From assembly GCA_934667465.1 (NCBI GenBank), contig CAKUMG010000033.1, forward strand, positions 1 to 16,209: DNA of 16,209 nt, given 5' to 3'. Below the pieces are notes generated by a model. That model worked only from the letters and a program-made list of their open reading frames with translations, was not told the origin of the DNA and did not search any database. The DNA is from an uncultured Actinoplanes sp. Lineage in GTDB: Bacteria > Actinomycetota > Actinomycetes > Mycobacteriales > Micromonosporaceae. Shown one piece after another: positions 1 to 7,900 of this stretch (positions are counted from its first letter, which is position 1; each line of letters starts with the position of its first letter). A program made the translations under genes and the position numbers.

Positions 1-102
1 CCCCATGAGCGACGTGAGCTGGCTGGTCAGTTGGTCCGCGACACCCTCGACGTCCTGCGACGCCTTCTGCATCGAGGCGAGTTCGGTCTGCATCTTCGCC
101 AT
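1..102 (-). CDS. WXG100-like ESX protein, N-terminal 34 residues only
   Basis: This minus-strand gene starts with ATG at 102 and runs off the left edge in frame. The start is fixed by a strong ribosome site (GGGGGGTGA, complement of 108-116) five bases upstream. The visible 34 residues begin MAKMQTELASM and form a Met/Gln/Ser/Leu-rich amphipathic helix without signal peptide. That is how the first helix of a small WXG100 (EsxA/EsxB-type) protein looks. The diagnostic W-x-G turn would lie outside the window, so the family call rests on the helix style and on its place directly downstream of eccB on the same strand. If correct, it is a secreted helical-hairpin substrate or chaperone partner of the T7SS. 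It could instead be the N-terminus of a longer WXG-domain toxin or another helical protein; the visible part cannot tell. Confidence 0.6.
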   Translation of the reverse strand, partial: MAKMQTELASMQKASQDVEGVADQLTSQLTSLMG

Positions 103-107
103 GGCGG

Positions 108-116
108 TCACCCCCC
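108..116 (-). promoter_or_regulatory. Ribosome binding site of the WXG100-like gene
   Basis: The complement reads GGGGGGTGA, five bases before the ATG at 102. It selects that ATG over the internal ATG whose complement lies at 91-93. Confidence 0.6.
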
Positions 117-180
117 GTTCTTACTGGTTCACCCCGGTCTCTCCGAGGCCTCGATCGCACCGTTCCTGGAAGGACAGTGC

Positions 181-202
181 AGGTGGCGGGCTTGTGCCAC
201 CT
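181..202. terminator. Hairpin between eccB and the WXG100-like gene
   Basis: Perfect 7-bp arms AGGTGGC (181-187) and GCCACCT (196-202) enclose an 8-nt loop. The hairpin lies about 60 bp after the eccB stop and about 80 bp before the WXG100-like start. There is no T-run on either side. It could be a weak terminator or attenuator that changes the ratio of substrate to machine, or an RNA processing site. Apart from this hairpin and the ribosome site, nothing else is apparent in 103-260. Confidence 0.3.
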
Positions 203-260
203 CGATACGGAGACGGTAACGGGTCCGGTCCGCGGGGCGCCAGACACGTAAATGCCTCAA

Positions 261-1676
261 TCACGGTTCAATAGGATCTTTAGCTGTCTCCGGATCCAGG
301 ACCGGGCCGCTGGGCAGGCGGACGACCAGGCTCGACGGCAGCTCGACGGCGCTCACGGAGCCGTAGCCGAGGACGTTCGCCACCTCGTCGCTCGCCAGCG
401 GATAGCGGTATCCCAGGTCGGTGACGAGGTTCACCGTGCCGGTGGGGGCGTCCGGCGAATCCTTCGCGCGGACGAGCACGCCGTAGCCCGGTTCGACGAC
501 CACCCGATCGGCCAGCGGCACACCGTCACCCGTACGGCCGGGGGTGCTGACCGACTCGGCGGTCTGCTGCACCTGCGCGTCCAGGGCCACCCGCGGCTGG
601 TCCTGGCCGGGCGAGTACTCGGCGCAGACGGCCGGCTGGTCACCGGTCAGCCGGGCGATGTCCGGGCGGCGCTGCGGAGCCGCGTACTGGCCGCTCGTCT
701 CCACCTCCTTCGTCGCGGCCGAGGCGGTGTCGGCGGCCAGCCGCTCGACCCGGAGTTCACTTCCCTGGTACGCCGTGCGCGTCGCCGGGTCGGCGAGCTG
801 CACACTGGCCTGGAGCTCGCTGATCGGCACCAGCGCGCTCGCCTTGGCGAGGTAGTACTGGCGGTCACCGGCCTGGCTCTCCACCACGTAGACGCGCCCG
901 ACCACACCGTCCGGGATCGCCGACGACGCATCGCCGCGGCCGGAGACCGTACGGCCGCCGATGTTCTCCCCCGCCGGCAGCGCGTTGAGCCAGGCGCCGC
1001 CCGCGGAGACCACCGGCTCCGAGGTCATGGTCAGTCCCTCGAGGACGGTCTCCTCGTCGCGGATCCGATAGCGGTGGTCCTGCCAGATCAGGTAGAGCAC
1101 GTCCGTGGCGGCGTCGCGGACGAGCAGCGCGGACTCCTCCGGGTCGCGCCCGCCGCTCACCCGGCGGCCCACGGTCAGCACCGTCGTCGCCTCGACGCCG
1201 CCCGAGGCGTTCCGGGTGGGCTGCGTGCAGAGCGTCCACGGACCGTCGAGCATGCGCTTCGGGTCGGGCAGCGAGTCCGGGGCGTCCGGGATCCCGATGA
1301 GCGAACCGCGGGCCGTCCCGGTCAGCGAGTTGCGCGACACCTGCAGCGTGCTGGGGCTGCCCTGCGCGAGCAGCGCCGACGCGTAGTTGGCCACCGGGTG
1401 CAGGCGGCCGTCCCGGTAGACGTACCGGGTGCCGGTCTCCTTCTCCACGATGACCGCCTCGGCGCTCTTCCACTTCGTCGCGCCGCCCGGCCGCAGCAGG
1501 CCGTAGACGCCGGCCCCGGCGAGCACCAGCACGGCGACCATGATCCCGCCGAGCCCCGCCCCGCCGAGCCGCCGGAACGGCGCGGCCTCCGGATCCGGCT
1601 CCCGGGCCACGAGCGCGGACGTCAGCCGCTGCACGAAGAACTGGTACGACTGGACCTGATCACGCCGCGACGGCAT
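261..1676 (-). CDS. eccB: EccB, T7SS core membrane component
   Basis: This 471-residue protein matches EccB in length and layout. A short cytoplasmic N-terminus (MPSRRDQVQSYQFFVQR) resembles the family hallmark R-x-Q-x-x-A/S-Y-x-F-x-x-Q-R. One transmembrane helix follows at about residues 40-62, then a large extracytoplasmic part rich in beta structure. Cys150 and Cys351 are the only cysteines and can form the disulfide known in EccB. EccB is part of the inner-membrane EccBCDE complex and carries the periplasmic domains of the secretion machine. I chose ATG at 1676, with GGGAGG ten bases upstream (complement of 1687-1692). A TTG three codons earlier (1685) sits too close to that site. It is divergent from the SUKH cassette and codirectional with the WXG100-like gene, 158 bp away. 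Confidence 0.95.
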   Translation of the reverse strand: MPSRRDQVQSYQFFVQRLTSALVAREPDPEAAPFRRLGGAGLGGIMVAVLVLAGAGVYGLLRPGGATKWKSAEAVIVEKETGTRYVYRDGRLHPVANYASALLAQGSPSTLQVSRNSLTGTARGSLIGIPDAPDSLPDPKRMLDGPWTLCTQPTRNASGGVEATTVLTVGRRVSGGRDPEESALLVRDAATDVLYLIWQDHRYRIRDEETVLEGLTMTSEPVVSAGGAWLNALPAGENIGGRTVSGRGDASSAIPDGVVGRVYVVESQAGDRQYYLAKASALVPISELQASVQLADPATRTAYQGSELRVERLAADTASAATKEVETSGQYAAPQRRPDIARLTGDQPAVCAEYSPGQDQPRVALDAQVQQTAESVSTPGRTGDGVPLADRVVVEPGYGVLVRAKDSPDAPTGTVNLVTDLGYRYPLASDEVANVLGYGSVSAVELPSSLVVRLPSGPVLDPETAKDPIEP

Positions 1677-1731
1677 CTCCCGCAAACCTCCCGTGATGCG
1701 TGCCGGTGCCGAGGTCAGCGCCGTTCGCCGT

Positions 1732-1744
1732 GCCTACGATAGGC
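1732..1744. promoter_or_regulatory. Candidate operator/-10 region between eccB and the SUKH cassette
   Basis: GCCTACGATAGGC is an inverted repeat (GCCTA / TAGGC around CGA) in the 131-bp divergent intergenic region 1677-1807. It contains TACGAT (1735-1740), a plausible -10 hexamer for the plus-strand gene, though I see no good -35. The octamer CCTACGAT recurs between eccD and eccC at almost the same distance from the downstream start codon. The function is inferred. Confidence 0.3.
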
Positions 1745-1792
1745 AACCTGGCTGTGCGCCGTCGCCCGCCGGGTGCACGGGACCCGCCCCGA

Positions 1793-1798
1793 GGGAGG
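1793..1798 (+). promoter_or_regulatory. Ribosome binding site selecting ATG 1808
   Basis: GGGAGG lies nine bases before ATG 1808. The frame is open further upstream to about 1700, but that stretch has no ribosome site and its Arg/Pro-rich translation does not look like protein. Confidence 0.6.
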
Positions 1799-1807
1799 AC
1801 GAACCGG

Positions 1808-3001
1808 ATGATCACGCCTGAAGAGGCCGCGGACCGCGCCCGGGCCTGGCTCGGCGAGGGCAAGGACGACCAGCCGGAAATCGGACTGTACGAATTCCCG
1901 GGCGGCTGGGTCTCCTGGATCGAACCGCCGCCGGGGCCGCCGGGCCTGCCCCCGGCCTCGACCGGCGGGCCGCAGATCGTCGTGGACCGCGAGTCCGGCG
2001 ACATCACCCGCTGGCCGTCCATCTCGCCGTCGGCGGTGGCCGAGCAGTACGAGAAGGTCCGCGCCGCGACCGACCGCTTCCCCGTCGACGTCGCCCGCGT
2101 CCTGCTCGACGCGGGCTGGCACCCGGGCCGCGACATCTCCCCCCAGATCGACGCCTGGGTCACCGCAAATTCCGACAAACTGCCCGGCGGCCGGCTCGCC
2201 GACGTTCCCCGCGCCTTCCTCAACGAGTTCGGCGGCCTGGACTTCCCGCAGTACGGCCCGCACCAGCATCTCGGCGGCGGCTACGACAGCACGTTCCACC
2301 CCATGACCGAGAACATCCTGCTCGACAGGGGTCAGGGGATCCGAGAGGAGTACGGCATCACGGCGTACCCGATCGGGATCAACGCCGACGACGCGGAACT
2401 CGTCATGGACGTCTTCGGGCGCATGTTCTTCGTGCACTGGTCCGACGACTTCCTGCTGGGCCACAACCCCGACGAGGCCCTCATCAACCTCGTACGCGGC
2501 AGCGAGTGGCCCCGGCTCTCCGACCCGGGCGTGAGGCTGCCGAGGCCCGCCGAGGACCGGTTCCCGCCCGATGTCGCCCAGGCGCTCCTCGACGCCGGCT
2601 GGTCGCCGTGGCGGGACGTCTCCGACCAGATCGGCGCGTGGGTCGCCGCCAACTCCGACAAACTGCCCGGCGGCACGCTCGCCGACGCGCCGCGCGCCTT
2701 CCTCGACGAGTTCGGCGGCCTGACCTTCCGGCAGCTCGGCACCGACGGGCAGACCAGCGAGTTCCACCCCGCCGCGCGTTTCCCCGGACGCGGCCCCGGC
2801 TTCACCGAGGAACGCGGCATCATCGTGTTCCCGCTCGGCACCCTCGCCGGCGACGAACTGCTCATGGATGAGGAGGGCCAGGTCTTCCTCGTCCAGGAGT
2901 CAGAGAAGTACCTGCTCGGCTGGGACCCCGACGAGGCCCTCATCGAACTCGTCCGTAATCGCAGGGTCGGCTGGCCCACCGTCGACGAAGCACGGCTGTG
3001 A
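1808..3001 (+). CDS. Imm35/YrhB-like plus tandem SUKH-3 immunity-type protein
   Basis: This 397-residue protein has three parts. Residues 1-85 resemble the YrhB/Imm35 fold: a short N-terminal helix, a GGWVSWIEP strand and PQIVVDRESGDITRWPS. Two SUKH-3 domains follow at about 89-232 and 249-384, each opening F-P-x-D-V-A then L-D-A-G-W-x-P-x-R-D and containing D-K-L-P-G-G and F-x-x-E-F-G-G-L. The first repeat has HWSD at 210-213, while the second has QESE at 363-366. SUKH proteins are cytoplasmic and in characterised cases neutralise polymorphic toxins, so this looks like a polyimmunity protein; the role is inferred from the family. There is no signal peptide or membrane helix. ATG 1808 is chosen from the GGGAGG site. 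The stop overlaps the next start (GTGA), so the two genes are translationally coupled. No toxin gene is visible nearby. Confidence 0.8.
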   Translation: MITPEEAADRARAWLGEGKDDQPEIGLYEFPGGWVSWIEPPPGPPGLPPASTGGPQIVVDRESGDITRWPSISPSAVAEQYEKVRAATDRFPVDVARVLLDAGWHPGRDISPQIDAWVTANSDKLPGGRLADVPRAFLNEFGGLDFPQYGPHQHLGGGYDSTFHPMTENILLDRGQGIREEYGITAYPIGINADDAELVMDVFGRMFFVHWSDDFLLGHNPDEALINLVRGSEWPRLSDPGVRLPRPAEDRFPPDVAQALLDAGWSPWRDVSDQIGAWVAANSDKLPGGTLADAPRAFLDEFGGLTFRQLGTDGQTSEFHPAARFPGRGPGFTEERGIIVFPLGTLAGDELLMDEEGQVFLVQESEKYLLGWDPDEALIELVRNRRVGWPTVDEARL

Positions 3002-3441
3002 CACCGGCCGACGGACGGTTCCCGCCCGACGTCGCCCGGCTGCTCCTCGACGCGGGCTGGTTCCCCGGACGGGACGTCTCCGCCGAGGTCGACGCTTGGC
3101 TGATCCGCGATGCCGGCAAACTCGAGGGCCTGACGCTCTCGCCCGCGGCGCGGACGTTCCTCGTCGAGTTCGGTGGGCTGACCGTCCCGCAGTTCGGCCC
3201 CCGCGGGGGTCTCGGCGGCTTCGCCAGCTCGTACCTCCCGCAGCCGGACGCCGCCCCGCTCGGCCGGTCCGCGGCCTTCCAGGAGTGGTACGACGTCGCC
3301 GTCTTCCCGGTCGGGTGGAACGATGACGACGCCGAGCTGGCCATCGACGACCGCGGACGGTTGTTCTTCCTGCACTGGTCCGACGAGTTCCTGGTCGGCG
3401 ACAGCCCCGACGCCGGCCTGATTGCCCTGATCCGGGGCCAC
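2072..3441 (+). repeat. Three tandem SUKH-3 coding units
   Basis: Three SUKH-3 coding units lie in a row at about 2072-2503, 2552-2959 and 3016-3441. The first two share an identical 20-bp block (2171-2190 and 2654-2673, offset 483 bp or 161 codons) inside a longer stretch of high similarity, which points to tandem duplication. The third unit is more diverged and is a separate gene. Confidence 0.7.
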
Positions 3442-3474
3442 GAATGGCCGTCGGTGGATCCCGCCCGGCTGTGA
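2998..3474 (+). CDS. Single-domain SUKH-3 immunity-type protein
   Basis: This 158-residue SUKH-3 protein begins at GTG 2998, which overlaps the preceding TGA stop by four bases (GTGA), so translation is probably coupled. It has the same motif order as the two repeats of the preceding protein: FPPDVARLLLDAGWFPGRD (residues 8-26), F-L-V-E-F-G-G-L (54-61), A-V-F-P-V-G (101-106), then GRLFFLHWSDEFLVG (120-134). It keeps HWSD (126-129), as repeat 1 does and repeat 2 does not. It is presumably a cytoplasmic antitoxin-like binding protein, inferred from the SUKH superfamily. Its stop lies seven bases from the eccD stop on the other strand. It could be an immunity protein for a toxin exported by this or another system, or an orphan immunity gene against competitors. 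Confidence 0.8.
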   Translation: MTPADGRFPPDVARLLLDAGWFPGRDVSAEVDAWLIRDAGKLEGLTLSPAARTFLVEFGGLTVPQFGPRGGLGGFASSYLPQPDAAPLGRSAAFQEWYDVAVFPVGWNDDDAELAIDDRGRLFFLHWSDEFLVGDSPDAGLIALIRGHEWPSVDPARL

Positions 3475-3481
3475 GCGGGGG

Positions 3482-4864
3482 TCAGCCGCCGAGGCCGCGC
3501 ATGAGAGCGTAGAGGCCGAGCACGCTGCACGCCACCGGGACCACCGCGAGCTGGAGCACGATGTCGGCGATGTCACCGAGGCGGGCCAGGCGTGGGGACG
3601 GCTGGCGGCGGCTGTAGGTGCGGCCCGCGCCGATGGCGACCGCGGCGGCGACGAGGGCCACCGGGAGCAGGACCAGGACGCGGGGCAGCGGGTCGCTCAG
3701 GCCGTAGAGGGCGAGCAGGACGACACCCGAGACGCCGGTGAGCAGCAGCGGGATGCGGTGGCGGACAGTCGGGACCAGGCGGGCGCGCAGCAGGCAGGCG
3801 ATCGTGACGATGCCGGCGAGGGCCAGGGCGGAGATGCCGCCGTCGCGGGTGAGGGCGATCAGGCCGGCGATCGTGACCGCGGCGGCGCCGAAGATCATGC
3901 CGGTGAGGACCTCGTCGGCGCGGGCGGTGGCCTGGTAGACGCGGCGGCGTTCCGGCTGGGGCTCGTCCTTCACCAGGTCGCCGACGGTGCGGGGCAGGAC
4001 GGGCATGGGCATCTTGCCGAACCGTACGGCCAGCGCGGGCATCGCCGGCAGGAGCAGCACGCCGAGGGCCACCACGACGGCCGCCGACCCGGGCGCGTCG
4101 AGCGGCCCGTAGGCCAGCCCGCCCGCGAGCGCACCGAGCAGCCCGGCGTAGATCGCGGCCACGAAGACCCGGCTGCCGTCGCCGACGCCGAGCATGCCCA
4201 GGACTCCGGCGGCGAGCAGGGTCGCCGAGCCGAGGAGCACGTGGGGCGCGCCGTACTCGTGCAACGGTTCGCCGTACGAGAGGATCATCGCGCCGCCCAC
4301 CAGCGCGTACGGCAGGGAGAGCCCCGCCACGACGGCACCCGCGACCGAGTCGCCGACCGCCCGGGAGAGCAGGACGCCGGCGCCCAGCAGGACCACCGTG
4401 ACGCCGATCGCCGCGGCGCCGCCCAGCCAGCCCAGGTCGCTCGCCAGCAGCAGCGCCGCCAGGCCGAGCAGGAGCAGGACCGCGGCGGTGACCAGGCCGG
4501 TGAGCCGGGTCGCACCGGGCGTCCAGGCCCGGCCGCGCAGCCGGGCGCCGGCCGCGACCGCCTCGGTCAGGTCGTCGTACATCAGCTCGGGCCACTCGGC
4601 GCGGCGCGGCACCAGGTGAACCATCTCGCCGTCCCGCACGTTCTGTGCTGCGAGGGTGCGAGCCAGGTCGAGCGTCGTCCCGTCGACCCGGCGCAGCGCC
4701 CAGCCGCCGTGGCTGGTGCCGTCGGTGGGTTCCTCGTCGGACTGGCGCAGGACGGCGGGGAGCAGGCCGACGAGCGGCAGGTGCTCGGGCAGGGCGAGGT
4801 CGATCCGGCGTTTCGGCGCCATCAGGGCGATGCGTGCCAGTCCGGTTCCTGCCTGCGTGACCAC
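3482..4864 (-). CDS. eccD: EccD, T7SS polytopic membrane channel component
   Basis: This 460-residue protein has the standard EccD architecture. A ubiquitin-like domain spans about residues 10-87 (RIALMAPKRRIDLALPEHLP, ending D-G-E-M-V-H-L-V-P). About eleven transmembrane helices follow from residue 120 to the C-terminus, with a cytoplasmic loop between helices 6 and 7 (MPMPVLPRTVGDLVKDEPQP). EccD dimers build the membrane vestibule of the EccBCDE complex. The start is GTG 4864, preceded on the minus strand by GAGGGAG. The internal ATG at residue 15 would cut the first beta strand of the ubiquitin-like domain. The minus-strand frame stays open far upstream, antisense to eccC, but that is a GC artefact. 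eccD is divergent from eccC (132-bp gap) and convergent with the SUKH-3 gene. Confidence 0.95.
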   Translation of the reverse strand: MVTQAGTGLARIALMAPKRRIDLALPEHLPLVGLLPAVLRQSDEEPTDGTSHGGWALRRVDGTTLDLARTLAAQNVRDGEMVHLVPRRAEWPELMYDDLTEAVAAGARLRGRAWTPGATRLTGLVTAAVLLLLGLAALLLASDLGWLGGAAAIGVTVVLLGAGVLLSRAVGDSVAGAVVAGLSLPYALVGGAMILSYGEPLHEYGAPHVLLGSATLLAAGVLGMLGVGDGSRVFVAAIYAGLLGALAGGLAYGPLDAPGSAAVVVALGVLLLPAMPALAVRFGKMPMPVLPRTVGDLVKDEPQPERRRVYQATARADEVLTGMIFGAAAVTIAGLIALTRDGGISALALAGIVTIACLLRARLVPTVRHRIPLLLTGVSGVVLLALYGLSDPLPRVLVLLPVALVAAAVAIGAGRTYSRRQPSPRLARLGDIADIVLQLAVVPVACSVLGLYALMRGLGG

Positions 4865-4925
4865 GTCGCTCCCTCGTATCGACCGGGCCGGGGCGGCCCG
4901 CGGCTGTATTCGCAGGTGAAGGTTA

Positions 4926-4933
4926 CCTACGAT
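4926..4933 (+). promoter_or_regulatory. Candidate -10 region of eccC
   Basis: CCTACGAT contains the hexamer TACGAT (4928-4933), 63 bases before GTG 4997. The same octamer lies 67 bases before the SUKH cassette start. It directly follows AGGTTACCT (4919-4927), an inverted repeat with 4-bp arms, inside the eccD/eccC divergent region 4865-4996. There is no convincing -35. I infer a shared promoter or operator motif. Confidence 0.3.
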
Positions 4934-4981
4934 GGGACCGGGCCGGAACCGGCGGTGGGTTCGCGGAACGGGTACGACAAC

Positions 4982-4988
4982 GGGGAGG
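4982..4988 (+). promoter_or_regulatory. Ribosome binding site of eccC
   Basis: GGGGAGG lies eight bases before GTG 4997 and sets that codon as the start. The plus-strand frame is open much further upstream, antisense to eccD. Confidence 0.65.
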
Positions 4989-4996
4989 TCGTCAGC

Positions 4997-7900
4997 GTGG
5001 GCACGGTGGTGGTCAGGCGTCCGGCACGTCAGCCGGAGCCGCAGTACCCGTCCGGCGAGGTGCTGCTGGAGTCGCCGCCGGAGGTGCCGCCCCCGTCCGG
5101 CAAGGGCTGGGGTCAGCTGATGATGATGCTGCCGATGCTCGGCGGCTCGATGGCGATGGCGCTGATGTTCGCGGGCCGCGGCGGCGGCACCCTCAGCTAT
5201 GTGACGGGTGGCCTGTTCGGCCTGTCCGCGGTCGGCATGATGGCGGGGCAGTTCCAGTCCGGCGGCGGTCCGAGCAAGCAGGAGATGCTCCAGCAGCGGC
5301 GCGAGTACATGCAGCATCTGTCGCGGCAGCGCAAGAAGGTGCTCAAGACCGTGCGCGCCCAGCGGGAGGCCGCGCTCTACCGCCACCCCGACCCGGACAC
5401 GCTGTGGGCGCTGCCGGTGGGGCCCCGGCTCTGGGAGCGCCGCCGCGGCGACGCCGATTTCGCCACCGTACGCATCGGGCTCGGCCCGCAGGACCTCGCG
5501 ACCCCGCTGGTGCCGCCCGCCGCCACCACGCTGGAGAAGATGGAGCCGATGTGCGCCCTGGCGCTGCGCCGGTTCGTCACCACGTACGCGCAGGTGCCCG
5601 AGCTGCCGGTCACCATGGCGCTGAACGGGTTCGCGCGGGTGCACGTACGGGGGGACGAGGACGCCTCCCGTGCCCTGGTCCGCTCCCTGATCGCGCAGGC
5701 CACCGCGTTCCACGCGCCGGACGACATGCTGGTCGCGGTCGCCGTGTCGCCGGAGCGCCGCGCCGACTGGGAGTGGGTGAAGTGGCTGCCGCACGCGCTG
5801 CACCCGGCCAAGTCCGACGCCCTGGGCAACCTGCGGATGGTCGCGCCGAGCGTGGCGGGCCTCGACGCGATGCTCGAGGACGTCGTCGGCAGCCGGCCCC
5901 GGTTCAACCCGTCGGGCGGCGAGACCACTGTCGACGGCCCGCACGTGCTGGTGGTCATCGACGGCGGTGACACCGCGGGGTCGGACCATCTGATGACCGA
6001 GGGTGGCGTCGAGGGTGTGACGATCCTCGACCTGTCCCAGCCGCCGCCCCGGATCCTGGACCGGGCCCGCCTGGTGCTGGAGGTCGCGGCGGACGGCGAG
6101 ATGCACAGCACGACGTTCGACGGGCGCGCTCCGATCGGCCGCGCCGACTCCTGCGGGGTCGCCGAGCTGGAGACGCTGGCGATGCAGCTCGCGCCGCTGC
6201 GGCTGTCGGTGGCGTCGCGCGGGTCGGCGAGCCCGCTCGGCACCGAGCAGGGGCTGGTGGAGCTGCTGGAGCTCGGTGACCCGTACGAGTTCGATGTGGA
6301 CCGTGGCTGGACGCCGCGTCCCAACCGGGACAAACTCCGCGTACCCCTCGGCATTTCGGCCGACGGCAGCCCGCTGGAGCTGGACCTCAAGGAGTCCGCG
6401 CAGGACGGCATGGGCCCGCACGGCCTGCTCATCGGTGCCACCGGTTCGGGCAAGTCGGAGCTTCTCCGTACGCTCGTGCTGGCGCTCGCGGCGACGCATT
6501 CGTCCGAATCGCTGAACTTCGTCCTGGTCGACTTCAAGGGCGGCGCCACGTTCACCCGGCTCGACCGGCTCCCGCACACCAGCGCGGTGATCACCAACCT
6601 GTCGGACGAGCTGCCGCTGGTGGACCGCATGAGCGATGCGATCAACGGCGAGCTCGTACGGCGTCAGGAGCTGCTGCGCGCCGCCGGCAACTACGCGTCG
6701 CAGCGCGACTACGAAAAGGCGCGCGCCGCCGGTGCGCCCCTGGCCGCGCTGCCCAGCCTGCTGATCATCTGTGACGAGTTCTCCGAGTTGCTGACCGCGA
6801 AACCGGACTTCATCGACATGTTCGTCCAGATCGGACGGGTTGGCCGCTCGCTCGGCGTGCACCTGCTGCTCGCCTCGCAGCGTCTCGAGGAGGGCCGCCT
6901 GCGCGGGCTGGACACCCACCTGTCGTACCGGATCGGCCTGCGGACCTTCTCGGCGATGGAGAGCCGGGTCGTGCTCGGCGCCACCGACGCGTTCGAGCTG
7001 CCCCGCTCGCCCGGCCACGGCTACCTGCGGTTCGGCACCGAGCCGCTGGTGCGGTTCAAGGCCGCGTACGTGTCCGGCCCGTACCGCAGCCAGACCGCCG
7101 AGGCCGTCGCGGCCGGCGACGCCGACGACCGGGTCCAGGAGTACGGCACCGCCTACGTGGCCGCCCGGCTGCCGCGCGAGCCCGCCGCCGGGGCGGAGGC
7201 CGAGGCCGCGCCGGACGCGATGGGCGAGAGCGTGCTCGACATCCTCGTCTCCCGGCTCGCCGGCCGCGGCGAGCCGGCCCACCAGGTGTGGCTGCCCCCG
7301 CTCAAGGAGGCACCGACCCTCGACCAGCTGCTGCCCCCACTCGCGGCGGACCCCGGGCGCGGCGTCACCGTCTCCGACCCGGCCCTGCAGGGTCAGCTGC
7401 AGGCGGCCGCGGGCATCGTCGACAAGCCCTTCGAACAGCGCCGCGACGTGCTCTGGCTGGACCTGGCCGGCGCGGCCGGGCACGCGATCGTCGTCGGCGG
7501 CCCGCAGAGCGGCAAGAGCACGATCCTGCGGACGTTCGTGACGTCGCTCGCCCTGACCCACACGCCGCGCGAGGCGCAGATCTACTGCCTCGACCTGGGC
7601 AGCGGCGCGCTCTCCTCGCTGCGCGACCTGCCGCACGTCGGCGGCGTCGCCACCCGGCTCGACGCGGGCCAGGTGCGCCGCACCATCGCCGAGCTCCAGC
7701 TGCTGATGATGCAGCGGGAGCGGCGGTTCGCGTCGCTGGGCGTCGAGTCCATGGCCGACTACCGGCGCGCCCGCCGCCTCGGCGAGCACGCCGACGACCC
7801 GTTCGGCGACGTGTTCCTGGTGATCGACGGCTGGGCCGGCATCCGTACGGGCTTCGAGGATCTCGAACCGGCGATCCTCGACATGGCCAACCGCGGGCTG

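Noticed and set aside
252..1742. Plus-strand 496-codon frame antisense to eccB
   Set aside because: Arg/His/Ala-rich low-complexity shadow, while the opposite strand encodes a clear EccB.
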